From assembly GCA_014523695.1 (NCBI GenBank), contig JAATVS010000453.1, positions 1 through 6,741 of the forward strand: 6,741 nt of DNA, given 5' to 3'. Each line of letters starts with the position of its first letter. Position 1 is the stretch's first letter. The translations under genes and the position numbers were made by a program. The DNA comes from Nitrososphaerales archaeon TH5895 (GTDB taxonomy: Archaea; Thermoproteota; Nitrososphaeria; Nitrososphaerales; Nitrososphaeraceae). The notes under the pieces are model-generated. The model had not been told where the DNA came from and made no database searches. It worked only from the letters and a program-made list of their open reading frames with translations. Positions 1 through 5,727 of the stretch are shown piece by piece.

Positions 1-2
1 CT

Positions 3-509
3 GTGTATGCATCTGCTCATGATGAGAACAGAACCCAGATCGATTCAGTGAAGAGCAACGTAATTCCGGTCATAGAGCCGGGTCAAGAGATAGCCTTTAC
101 TGCTATACCAGATTTTACCATCAAATCCCAAATAAAGTATTATAGTTGTGCAGGTGTTGATATGAATCCTCAAATGAATAAATTAGCAATAGGGGATAAT
201 AGAGTAGTACGATACGATCTTGAAGGACCAGTGGCGATTAGGGACTTAAAATATGACAGTGCGAGCGATAGTATGTTATTTGGAGTAAAGCATTATGACC
301 CAGACGGGGGTCCAATGGCTATCAAGGTTGCTTCTAATTATGATTATTCAGGTAGTCAGAATCCTTTGGTTATAATGCTGGACGGCAAAGACCTATTCAT
401 CGAAAATACAACGACAAAGAATGATGAAAAGGTACTAACCATGAATATTGTAGTACCTCCGAAGGAACATGAGATACAGATACGCGGAATTAGTAATTTG
501 GTTTCGTAA
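3..509 (+). CDS. Probable exported protein, 5' end outside window
   Basis: The frame is open from the left edge to a TAA at 507-509, giving 168 visible residues. The GTG at position 3 is probably not the true start. The first visible residues read Y-A-S-A-H-D-E-N, where A-S-A looks like the end of a signal peptide (AxA cleavage motif), so only about 20-30 residues may be missing. The rest has no membrane segment. It looks beta-rich, with alternating hydrophobic residues such as NPLVIMLDGKDLFIEN (120-135) and KVLTMNIVVPP (143-153). A single Cys lies near residue 49. This suits a small secreted or surface-exposed domain, but I do not recognise the family. It converges with the oxidoreductase gene downstream. 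The coding frame is well supported; the function is unknown. Confidence 0.75.
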   Translation: MYASAHDENRTQIDSVKSNVIPVIEPGQEIAFTAIPDFTIKSQIKYYSCAGVDMNPQMNKLAIGDNRVVRYDLEGPVAIRDLKYDSASDSMLFGVKHYDPDGGPMAIKVASNYDYSGSQNPLVIMLDGKDLFIENTTTKNDEKVLTMNIVVPPKEHEIQIRGISNLVS

Positions 510-538
510 CTATCTTTAATAGATTCGATACACGTTAG

Positions 539-576
539 TCACGACAAATACAGAATTTATCGTGATCATTCTTTCT
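539..576 (+). terminator. Hairpin plus T-rich tract between convergent genes
   Basis: Positions 540-549 (CACGACAAAT) pair with 555-564 (ATTTATCGTG) with a single C-A mismatch, around a 5-base loop. T539-A565 extends the stem. A T-rich run (ATTCTTTCT) follows at 568-576. It lies 30 bases past the stop of the exported-protein gene and before the 3' end of the opposing oxidoreductase gene, which is where a terminator is expected. Archaeal termination relies mainly on T-runs, so the stem may add little. Confidence 0.45.
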
Positions 577-613
577 ATTCACGGGAGATAGGGGCCACAA
601 TCAACTGAAAACC

Positions 614-1609
614 TCAAATTCCTTTAACGGCGTCGGCAAATAATTCTAATGCCCCTAGATCAAAAGGATCATGAAAAGCTAAGAGAAATTGATTAATACC
701 TACATCTGTATATTCCTTAACACGTGTGGCCACTTTATCTGGTGTACCTATCAACCCATGTTTTAGAATTTGACTAAATGAGCCAGGACCTCTCTCCATA
801 CTAAACAACCTTTTCTTATATTCTAATTCCGTATCAGAACCAGCGATAATAACGTCTATCTCTATAGATTTAGAAGTACCAGTTCTAATTCTGTAGTTAC
901 GGAAATTATTGTTGTTGACTTCATTATCCAGTTCCTGGTTTATTCTTTCAAATTGGAAATTTAGTACTTTAAATTCTTGTGGTGAAAGATAAGAGGCTTC
1001 CCATATATCTGCAAATTTTGCTGCGAGATGTAACATTAGTCGTTTCTTTGCGGATATAGTAATAGGGATCTTGGTTTTAGTGAATCTGGCACCAGTATCT
1101 GACTTGAAGGGAGAGGCACCATTTATACTAAAGAACTTTCCATCGTAGCGGATGGAAGAATAAGTGGAAGGGGAGGCATCATTATCTTCTTGATGTTGAT
1201 TCCATAGCGCTTTGAGAACCTCAACACCTTCTTTTAATATCGATACCCTTACAAATTCTTTGGGATAATCTATTCCGTAAGGATGCCACCATTGCAATGC
1301 ATACTGCGGAGTGGCACCGGCTCCTGTTCTGAACTCCAGTCTTCCATTAGATATCTCTTGAAAAGTGGCTGCCTGTTTGGCTAATAATGCGATACTTCGG
1401 TATTGAGGGTACAAGTAAGTAATTACGGGTCCCAGCTTTATCTTGTTAGTAAGAGGTATTAAACTGGATATGACAGTCCAACAATCCAAATCTATGTGAG
1501 CTAGGGCCTCCCCGTAATAGAAACCATAGTAGCCCAACTTTTCGGCAAGAATACATGTCTCCTTAATTTTGTTGTAATTGGTACCCCATGTTTCAAGGCA
1601 GAAGCGCAT
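614..1609 (-). CDS. LLM-class (luciferase-like) F420/flavin-dependent oxidoreductase
   Basis: A 331-residue protein, the usual length for bacterial-luciferase-like TIM-barrel oxidoreductases. Visible family features in order: a first strand and helix (MRFCLETWG, then ILAEKLGYYGFYYGE at 20-34, where the family has 'AE..GFD.vw..EH'); NKIKLGPVITYLYPQYRSIA (55-74), the conserved strand after the substrate loop; the SNGRLEFRTGAGATPQYA stretch (87-104) matching the family's 'GR..lG.G.G' cofactor-side loop; YDGKFF (155-160); PITISAKKR (182-190), matching the usual 'P.l.gg' strand; and GTPDKVATRVKEYTDVGIN (288-306), the C-terminal signature of the family. F420 is the likely cofactor because thaumarchaea make it, but FMN cannot be excluded. 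The substrate is unknown. The ATG at 1609 is preferred because a TATA-like box sits 27 bases upstream and there is no Shine-Dalgarno sequence, so the mRNA is probably leaderless. No operon partner is close by. Confidence 0.9.
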   Translation of the reverse strand: MRFCLETWGTNYNKIKETCILAEKLGYYGFYYGEALAHIDLDCWTVISSLIPLTNKIKLGPVITYLYPQYRSIALLAKQAATFQEISNGRLEFRTGAGATPQYALQWWHPYGIDYPKEFVRVSILKEGVEVLKALWNQHQEDNDASPSTYSSIRYDGKFFSINGASPFKSDTGARFTKTKIPITISAKKRLMLHLAAKFADIWEASYLSPQEFKVLNFQFERINQELDNEVNNNNFRNYRIRTGTSKSIEIDVIIAGSDTELEYKKRLFSMERGPGSFSQILKHGLIGTPDKVATRVKEYTDVGINQFLLAFHDPFDLGALELFADAVKGI

Positions 1610-1632
1610 ATTGCGTATACGAAAGACTAAGG

Positions 1633-1640
1633 TACTTAAA
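1633..1640 (-). promoter_or_regulatory. TATA box of the oxidoreductase gene
   Basis: On the minus strand the sequence reads TTTAAGTA, centred 27 bases before the ATG at 1609. This is the spacing expected if transcription starts at or next to the start codon (leaderless mRNA). No Shine-Dalgarno-like sequence lies between box and start. Confidence 0.55.
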
Positions 1641-1787
1641 TGAAATCTTTAGTATGATTTAGATCATGTAAAAATAATAGTGATATATTTATGCCTTATT
1701 AGTTTCACTTAAGATTTCTTAGGTCAAAAACAGAGTCATGGATTAGATAGCAGTCAACAAGTAATTCCGTTACGAACTGTTTGATGA

Positions 1788-1964
1788 TCAATTGTCTATA
1801 TAATGTAATATTTCACGATATTCTATGTCCACCACAAAATCATCAACTAGGTTCTTATTATCAGAGATTATCCTACAGGTAGGTACAATGAATTGATCTC
1901 CATTACTATTGACGATTGTAATCTTGCCATCTGCCTCAACCTTTACAAACCTATTAGAAACCAT
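1788..1964 (-). CDS. Small hypothetical protein, 58 aa
   Basis: ATG at 1964 to TGA at 1788. The protein begins MVSNRFVKVEADGKITIVNS and continues with a polar, acidic, beta-prone sequence (NGDQFIVPTCRII, then LVDDFVVDIEYREIL). Its composition looks protein-like: acidic, with balanced hydrophobic spacing and no low-complexity runs. Two strand-turn-strand units are suggested (VKVEADGKITIV and DQFIVPTCRII). A weak TATA-like CTAAAATC lies about 27-36 bases upstream (1991-2000, minus strand). It points the same way as the oxidoreductase gene, whose promoter starts about 150 bases further on. I do not recognise a family. It could be a real small protein or a remnant. Confidence 0.45.
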   Translation of the reverse strand: MVSNRFVKVEADGKITIVNSNGDQFIVPTCRIISDNKNLVDDFVVDIEYREILHYIDN

Positions 1965-2090
1965 CTAGACGTATCTAAATACGTGTAGTTTCGATTTTAG
2001 AAGTCATATGGATTTGTTTGAATGAGATATTGATATCGTTGGTTGTGATACATGTTCCTATCCTAGTTCTTGGTCAGGTAGTCGAGTCAT
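1965..2090. other. Intergenic stretch, nothing recognised
   Basis: No open frame of note, stable hairpin or RNA gene was seen between the start of the 58-residue ORF (minus) and the TATA box at 2091 (plus). The stretch presumably holds divergent promoters. Confidence 0.5.
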
Positions 2091-2100
2091 TTTATATTAA
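2091..2100 (+). promoter_or_regulatory. Strong TATA box ahead of a 26-codon ORF
   Basis: TTTATATTAA is centred 27-28 bases before the ATG at 2123, the classic archaeal leaderless arrangement. It is among the clearest TATA boxes in the window, although the only frame behind it is very short. Transcription here is therefore likely even though the downstream gene looks broken. Confidence 0.55.
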
Positions 2101-2122
2101 TTTAGGGGGCTAAAAAATAAAC

Positions 2123-2203
2123 ATGACTAGGCGGTCAGTTTTATTTCTGAGGATCTGCGTTGATTTATTAGAGCCGCTGAAGGAACGAAAGCCGACCACA
2201 TAA
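2123..2203 (+). pseudogene. 26-codon remnant resembling the N-terminus of a thaumarchaeal winged-helix regulator
   Basis: ATG to TAA encodes 26 residues: MTRRSVLFLRICVDLLEPLK, then ERKPTT. The pattern R-S-x-L-x-x-R-I-x-x-D-L-L-x-x-L-x-x-x-K-P-T resembles, from memory, the first helix of small winged-helix DNA-binding proteins common in thaumarchaea, in which a 'THIMYKANL'-like recognition segment follows. Here the frame stops exactly there. A shifted frame reads DHII and then hits another stop, which fits decay rather than a complete gene. A genuine 26-residue peptide or the 5' end of a small RNA are alternatives. The start is supported by the TATA box at 2091-2100. The family assignment is tentative. 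Confidence 0.35.
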
Positions 2204-2355
2204 TTTAGCAATTTGACTATCTGATTCCGAGCACTAGACATTCAAACTCAAACATAAACCTATCCACAATGCTACAGACTATCCACAGATAATACATGGA
2301 ACACAAATAAAAATTGAAGGTATTAATTTTTGCATCTGGTGGCTTAGTTCATTGG
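2204..2355. other. Spacer with a short direct repeat and an A/T-rich end
   Basis: No supported gene. CTATCCACA occurs twice, at 2260-2268 and 2279-2287. Near the aIF1 gene the minus strand has T-rich stretches (complement of 2305-2314 and again of 2326-2330) that could end the minus-strand aIF1 transcript. Confidence 0.3.
2305..2315 (-). terminator. Possible T-rich terminator of the aIF1-like gene
   Basis: On the minus strand this reads as a T-rich run (ATTTTTATTT) about 40 bases past the aIF1 stop codon. Archaeal RNA polymerase commonly terminates at such T tracts. No stem-loop precedes it. Confidence 0.25.
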
Positions 2356-2655
2356 TCACCTAATTGCGATGATCTTTTCATCAAAGCCAAGTGCTATAAG
2401 AAATTTGGCCACTTCGCCTTTATGATTTCCCTGCAACATTATTTTACCTTCCTTAAACGTACCTCCGGTTCCAATTTTGTTCTTCAGGTTCTTAGTTATC
2501 GATAGAACATCCTTGTTATCCTGCAAACCTTGTACGATTGTAACAGGTTTATTGAATCTTCTGATCTCCGTTGAAACAGTTATCTGAGCCTTTTCAGCAT
2601 CTAGTTCTCTTAAGATTTCGTCCATGGATCCTTCTAAATTGTAACTTTTCTCCAC
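2356..2655 (-). CDS. aIF1 / SUI1-family translation initiation factor-like protein
   Basis: SUI1/eIF1-family protein, expected to bind the small ribosomal subunit and help select the start codon. The family core is complete: ITVSTEIRRFNKPVTIVQGL (25-44, matching 'R(R)xGKxVTxIxGL'), then KNLKNKIGTGGTFKEGKI (55-72, matching 'LKxKxAxGGTVKDG'), MLQGNHKGEVAKFLIALGF (73-91, matching 'LQGDHRxxVxxxLxxxGF') and a final IIAIR strand. The frame as listed begins at a GTG (2653-2655), giving 99 residues. An in-frame ATG at 2623-2625 would give 89 residues (MDEILRELDAEK...), has an AGAAGGA Shine-Dalgarno-like element just upstream, and may be the true start. A weak TATA-like CTTTATC at 2681-2687 would suit the GTG start instead. 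The usual archaeal N-terminal Cys motif ('CxxCGLPxxLCxC') is absent, suggesting a paralog rather than the housekeeping copy. Confidence 0.85.
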   Translation of the reverse strand: MEKSYNLEGSMDEILRELDAEKAQITVSTEIRRFNKPVTIVQGLQDNKDVLSITKNLKNKIGTGGTFKEGKIMLQGNHKGEVAKFLIALGFDEKIIAIR

Positions 2656-2732
2656 TACTACTACTATCGACGTTTCGGTTGATAAAGCTTTGTGAAGGAG
2701 CTTGGATACGCAATAGTATGTTAGTACAAAAA

Positions 2733-2825
2733 CTATCCAGACGGATTGTGTATATCTCTGACTTTTCTCGGGTTAACTGAACCTGTTCGACTTTTGGACT
2801 TGCACTCTAAGCAACGAAGAATCAT
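2733..2825 (-). CDS. Possible 30-residue mini-protein with a CxxC motif
   Basis: ATG at 2825 to TAG at 2733. The protein starts MILRCLECKSKSRTGSVNPR and is basic, with one CxxC pair as in half a zinc ribbon. A TATA-like ATAAATTT (2847-2854 on the minus strand) is centred about 25 bases before the ATG, as expected for a leaderless transcript. It is very short and may be chance or a gene fragment. Confidence 0.22.
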   Translation of the reverse strand: MILRCLECKSKSRTGSVNPRKVRDIHNPSG

Positions 2826-2864
2826 TTCCAACTGCTCGTGTGTGAAAATTTATGATTACTTATA

Positions 2865-3047
2865 TCAGCTGGGGCAATAAAATGAACGCTGATTGTCATT
2901 GTAATCCGTCTCATAAGAGCTCTTAATCACTCTCCGGAAGTGTTCCGCATTCTTTTCGACTTCTTCATTCCATGTTTCTTCGATATATCCATGCACTTCC
3001 ATTCCGTGCTTTTTAGCACTGGCCAGAAGTGCTTCAGTTGCAATAAA
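2865..3047 (-). pseudogene. Truncated C-terminal coding fragment, family unknown
   Basis: A 60-residue open frame ends at TGA 2865-2867 and is cut at its 5' side by a TAG (3048-3050). The residues look strongly protein-like: ATEALLASAKKHGMEVHGYI, then a charged helix EETWNEEVEKNAEHFRRVI and a polar tail ending SFYCPS. No good start codon precedes the conserved-looking part. The only ATG (3000-3002) would leave 45 residues and cut the first helix. Upstream of the TAG the same frame looks non-coding. It is probably the 3' end of a decayed gene; a short real gene starting at 3002 is the alternative. I do not recognise the family. Confidence 0.4.
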
Positions 3048-3050
3048 CTA

Positions 3051-3177
3051 TCTCGTCAAGAAATATATTCTAAAAATGGGCCAAAAGAAGAGTACTAGAG
3101 TATAAGCTATGCGGGCTGGTAATAAGAAAGCAATGAATAATATTCTAAATGAGTCATAACGGGAATAAAAGATTATA
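3051..3177. other. Non-coding or fully decayed DNA before the permease
   Basis: All three plus-strand frames carry closely spaced stops (for example TAA at 3157-3159 and 3166-3168 in the permease frame). No ATPase motifs (Walker A, signature or Walker B) of a partner ABC subunit can be read here. Confidence 0.4.
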
Positions 3178-4005
3178 GTGACTCAGTTGTACAATCCTAG
3201 AAAGGCCTGTACATTGTATATCAAAAACCAGATCTTGATAAGCAACATACTTGTGTTAGTATATAGAAACCTTATCGCTGCGACTGATAAGGTATTCTTG
3301 ATTTGGCGGGTCGCATTTCCAGCCGTCTACATATTCGTGGTAGGTTAAGCATATTCAGCATTAATAGGTGATAGAGGAATTGTCGTAGGCTCTTTATCCA
3401 TTACATATACTTCCTTTATAGCAGCTGGCATGATTGGATTTAACGTCATGAATGCTAGTGGTATAGCTGGTAGTATCATTTGGAATGACAGGAGAAATGG
3501 CATGTTTCAACAGTTACTTGCGATGCCGTTTAGCAGAATTCAATATGTTATCTCTTCCCTTCTAGCAACCATTCTTGTTGGGTTGGCCAGCGCTGCACTT
3601 GTTATACTAATTGGACTCCCTGCAATGTTCCAGGATATCAGCTTAACGATGGGGAGCCTATCCTATACATTCTGTGCAGTAGTACTTGGCTCGATATTCT
3701 TTGGTTCATTTACGATAATTCTATCTACGAAGATTAAAACTAGTGAAGCTCATAACGTAATTAATACCAGTCTATTCTTGTTTTTTGCCTTTGTTAGTTC
3801 AGCCTTTTATCCCACACAGGGTCTACCGGAGTCATTATCAATCGCTTCCTATTTTAATCCATTGACTTACGTAGTAAATATAACAAGGGACGGAATATTT
3901 TCACAAGTAGACGAATTTAATAATATTGAAATATTCATTCTTATCTTGTTCTCGTCGAGCGCATTCATAATTGCTACAAGATCGATAGCAAAAATGCATG
4001 TCTAG
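3178..4005 (+). pseudogene. ABC-2 type transporter permease, broken by an in-frame TAA
   Basis: The frame reads as one membrane protein of about 275 residues interrupted by a single TAA at 3346-3348. Before the stop: NILVLVYRNLIAATDKVFLI and then VAFPAVYIFVVG, the usual first cytoplasmic stretch and first helix of ABC-2/DrrB-like permeases. After it: AYSALIGDRG without any frame change. An intact stretch follows from the ATG at 3430 (191 residues) with membrane helices near residues 39-67, 76-100, 110-128 and 166-186, the NDRRNGMFQQLLAMP coupling segment (19-33), and FYPTQGLPESLSIASYFNPL (126-145), typical of the family's last loop. The TAA sits where a Tyr codon (TAT/TAC) is plausible, so one base change explains it. 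The original 5' start is unclear: only GTG 3178 or TTG 3187/3214/3235 are available. No ATP-binding subunit is adjacent. A short product from ATG 3430 would lack helix 1 and probably not work. Confidence 0.8.
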
Positions 4006-4036
4006 TAGCCTTGCCTTGGATAATCCTACCAAAGCG

Positions 4037-4090
4037 AAAGAATATGGATGGATCTCCTAACTAATTAGGAGGAGTAGTCATCCATTCTTT
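4037..4090. repeat. Long imperfect inverted repeat (hairpin) after the permease
   Basis: The inner stem CTCCTAA (4054-4060) pairs perfectly with TTAGGAG (4065-4071) around the loop CTAA. An outer stem pairs GGATG (4046-4050) with CATCC (4079-4083) and AAAGAAT (4037-4043) with ATTCTTT (4084-4090), with a two-base bulge and an internal loop. That is 19 paired positions in 54 bases. It lies 32 bases past the permease stop and just before the polymerase remnant begins. It could be a terminator, a structured RNA, or the end of a lost mobile element (IS200/IS605-like elements carry such palindromes). The sequence alone does not decide. Confidence 0.5.
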
Positions 4091-4094
4091 GCAC

Positions 4095-4486
4095 AGGCTG
4101 CTATGAAAAAACATATTAAACATTGTGGGGCTAAACGAGAATGCTCTCTTGTGTACCACTCGAAGCATTAATAAACTGATGAATGGCAAAGTTCAAATTA
4201 CAGATTTGGTTATCTCCAAGTTACTACTACAGAATATAGAAGAGTACAGAAGTTATTTCCACACGTTGCAGCAGCTACTAGATTGAACGTTTCAGGAGTT
4301 ATTGCTGGTCGTGGAGATAATATCCAATATGTCCACACAGATTCAAATCATACTGAGCCACTATATAGAATCACTCCTGCTAAACTCATATCGTCTAAAG
4401 ACTATGACAAAGAGAAATATTTTGAAATGCTCCTCGATTCTCCTGAGGCCCTATTCTCAGTATTTGGATTTAGTAGCTCATTCTAA
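4095..4486 (+). pseudogene. polB: C-terminal remnant of an archaeal family B DNA polymerase
   Basis: Two frames together give the thumb/C-terminal end of a thaumarchaeal PolB. The first frame reads NKLMNGKVQITDLVISKLLL then QNIEEYRS (about 4170-4253). The match then moves to another frame at about 4255, giving LFPHVAAATRLNVSGVIAGR, GDNIQYVHTDSNHTEPLYRI, TPAKL, and finally YDKEKYFEML and SVFGFSSSF before TAA 4484-4486. Known PolB C-termini run 'VISK.L...I.EYRS.FPHV.AA.RL...G....KGD.I.YV.TDS.H.NPL.R..P......YD.EKY.EMLLDS.E..L..FGF', which fits across the shift. One missing base after AGT (near 4253-4255) accounts for it. Further upstream, fragments such as NILNIV and NENA recur between stops, suggesting more shifts or stops back to about 4095. 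No palm or exonuclease domain is present. The family match is from memory but dense. Confidence 0.8.
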
Positions 4487-4492
4487 GGGTCT

Positions 4493-4502
4493 AAAAAAAA
4501 AA
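4493..4502. repeat. A10 homopolymer run
   Basis: Ten consecutive A residues lie just past the polymerase remnant's stop codon. They fall in non-coding or decayed DNA and are a likely slippage or sequencing-error site. Confidence 0.9.
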
Positions 4503-4516
4503 GAACCTACCATTGA

Positions 4517-4732
4517 CGGAATGAGATATATCAACAACGTGAGCAAGATATTGAGTCAGCAAAAACGGAGTTATAAAATGGGGATTTACCGAAGAGTCTA
4601 TTTTCGGACGAAGCAACGGATAAGCATAAGAATACAAAATATCTGACAATAGTCATAGCTTTGTTATGTAGTGTGTTATGTTGTGTTTTGAAATGGGATT
4701 TTGGTACCTACCGAAAAACTCATAATTTCTAG
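4517..4732 (+). pseudogene. Decayed small membrane-protein remnant
   Basis: One frame reads NEIYQQREQDIESAKTEL (4520-4573), a TAA (4574-4576), then NGDLPKSLFSDEATDKHKNT and the hydrophobic span KYLTIVIALLCSVLCCVLKW, followed by DFGTYRKTHNF and TAG (4730-4732). A charged helix, linker, single membrane segment with flanking lysines and short basic tail form a credible single-pass membrane protein, but there is no start codon after the internal stop and a TGA closes the frame at 4514-4516. It is best read as a broken gene. The hydrophobic span could also be chance in a GT-rich stretch. Confidence 0.3.
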
Positions 4733-4750
4733 TAATTCCGAACCAGTTTC

Positions 4751-4795
4751 AATTTTAATTGTGCTGACTGATATGAATTAAATACGAATGAGGTG
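4751..4795 (+). promoter_or_regulatory. TATA-like box and ribosome binding site of the CHAD gene
   Basis: AATTTTAATT (4751-4760) would place the transcription start near 4781. GAGGTG at 4790-4795, five bases before the ATG at 4801, matches the archaeal anti-Shine-Dalgarno (GGAGGTGAT). Unlike several other genes here, this one appears to have a short leader. The Shine-Dalgarno supports ATG 4801 over the second in-frame ATG at 4816. Confidence 0.45.
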
Positions 4796-4800
4796 TTATA

Positions 4801-5727
4801 ATGCATTATATAGAGATGGCAAGGACTACTGTATATGATCTTCATGATTCCTTTGATTCTGACACGTATTTGGACAAATCTGAGCGAAATATCCAAAGAG
4901 TAAGCAATAAGCTTGATGATTACATAAAGGAGCCAAATGAAGAGAACATACATGACATTCGCAAAGCCGTCAGAAGGTTAGAAGCTAGTTATAGATCACT
5001 TCCATCAAAGAAGGTACGAAATAAACAAGTAATAAGAGAATATGTAAAGTACAGCAAAGAGCTTTTTAGGATTAATAGTCAAATCAGAGATTTTGACATC
5101 ATTGGCGAAAAACTTTCTAGTGATGCTAAACCTGCTCAACAGGATGTAATAAAATCTATCGAAGGATCATTATTCAAACAAAGGAAGACAAAACTGAACG
5201 AAGCGATATCTTTTGCATTAGAGTTGAGGAAGTTGCATGTTCCTAAGCTTACAAAGAAGATCAAGATATCAAATAAGAGATCAAAGAAAAGATTCAGTAA
5301 AGTGATTGGCAGATTTGCGACCAGAATAGAACATAATCTTCCCATAGTAGCTAATGACAGCAAAAAAATAATTGAGCTGCATGAATTAAGAAAAGATTGC
5401 AAAAAACTGCGATATCTATTGGAACTCTTACCCGACAATAACCATAAAGATCAGAGAAGTGAGAAGGATGATTATGTATCGGTATTAATGGAGAAGTTAG
5501 AGAATGTTCAAGATATACTTGGCATCATTCATGATCATGATACTACGATCGCTTATCTAAAGCGGCATAAAGGAACAAGAACTAGATCGACTCAGATCCA
5601 TTCAGTACTTAAGAAGATAAGCCTGGAAAGACAGAACAAGTACGAGGAATTTGTAAAATTCGTGAATGAAGATATTTCTGTAGATAGTAACAGTTTTTTC
5701 ATTAGGACAACAAATGTTATAGCTTGA
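4801..5727 (+). CDS. CHAD-domain protein (conserved histidine alpha-helical domain)
   Basis: A 308-residue, very basic, all-helical cytoplasmic protein with the two-fold repeat of CHAD domains. The first half has ENIHDIRKAVRRLEASYRSL (48-67; His51, Arg54, Lys55, Arg58, Arg59), then INSQIRDFDIIGEKL (91-105), matching the family's 'R-D-x-D' motif. The second half has ELHELRKDCKKLRYLLELL (192-210; His194, Arg197, Lys198, Lys201, Lys202, Arg204), then NVQDILGIIHDHDTTIAYL (235-253), matching 'LQ.xLGxxxDxD'. CHAD domains bind inorganic polyphosphate through these conserved basic residues and His. They often sit near polyphosphate enzymes or SixA-like phosphatases, and a SixA-like gene begins about 750 bases downstream. 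No CYTH domain is fused. The middle (about 125-175) is a Lys/Arg-rich helix. The start is supported by a GAGGTG ribosome site. The domain call is firm; the cellular role is inferred. Confidence 0.9.
   Translation: MHYIEMARTTVYDLHDSFDSDTYLDKSERNIQRVSNKLDDYIKEPNEENIHDIRKAVRRLEASYRSLPSKKVRNKQVIREYVKYSKELFRINSQIRDFDIIGEKLSSDAKPAQQDVIKSIEGSLFKQRKTKLNEAISFALELRKLHVPKLTKKIKISNKRSKKRFSKVIGRFATRIEHNLPIVANDSKKIIELHELRKDCKKLRYLLELLPDNNHKDQRSEKDDYVSVLMEKLENVQDILGIIHDHDTTIAYLKRHKGTRTRSTQIHSVLKKISLERQNKYEEFVKFVNEDISVDSNSFFIRTTNVIA

Noticed and set aside
1642..1718. Inverted copies GAAATCTT / AAGATTTC about 60 bases apart
   Set aside because: Eight-base arms at this distance are expected by chance in AT-rich DNA and no further pairing supports them.
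2171..2195. CTGA...GAAA pattern hinting at a hammerhead ribozyme core
   Set aside because: There is no room for stem II and no flanking stems I or III, so it is chance similarity.
2260..2287. Two CTATCCACA copies resembling bacterial DnaA boxes
   Set aside because: Archaea lack DnaA, the match is one base off the consensus, and only two copies are present with no origin-like context (no ORB boxes or cdc6 gene seen).
2314..2505. Plus-strand open frame of 63 codons
   Set aside because: It lies antisense to the well-supported aIF1 gene and has no protein-like features of its own.
2571..2780. Plus-strand open frame of 69 codons
   Set aside because: It is partly antisense to the start of the aIF1 gene, has an odd composition and lacks promoter support.
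4302..4646. Plus-strand open frame of 114 codons
   Set aside because: It overlaps the polymerase remnant in a different frame. The PolB motifs are in the other frame, and this translation is rich in Ser, Lys and Ile without motifs.
4659..4690. GTTATGT-like near-repeats
   Set aside because: They are irregular and short, and are explained as low-complexity GT-rich sequence over the possible membrane segment.
4729..4953. Minus-strand open frame over the start of the CHAD gene
   Set aside because: It is a shadow of the CHAD coding sequence and its promoter region.
5136..5438. Minus-strand open frame inside the CHAD gene
   Set aside because: It is fully antisense to the CHAD domain; its Leu/Phe/Ser richness follows from Lys/Glu codons on the other strand.
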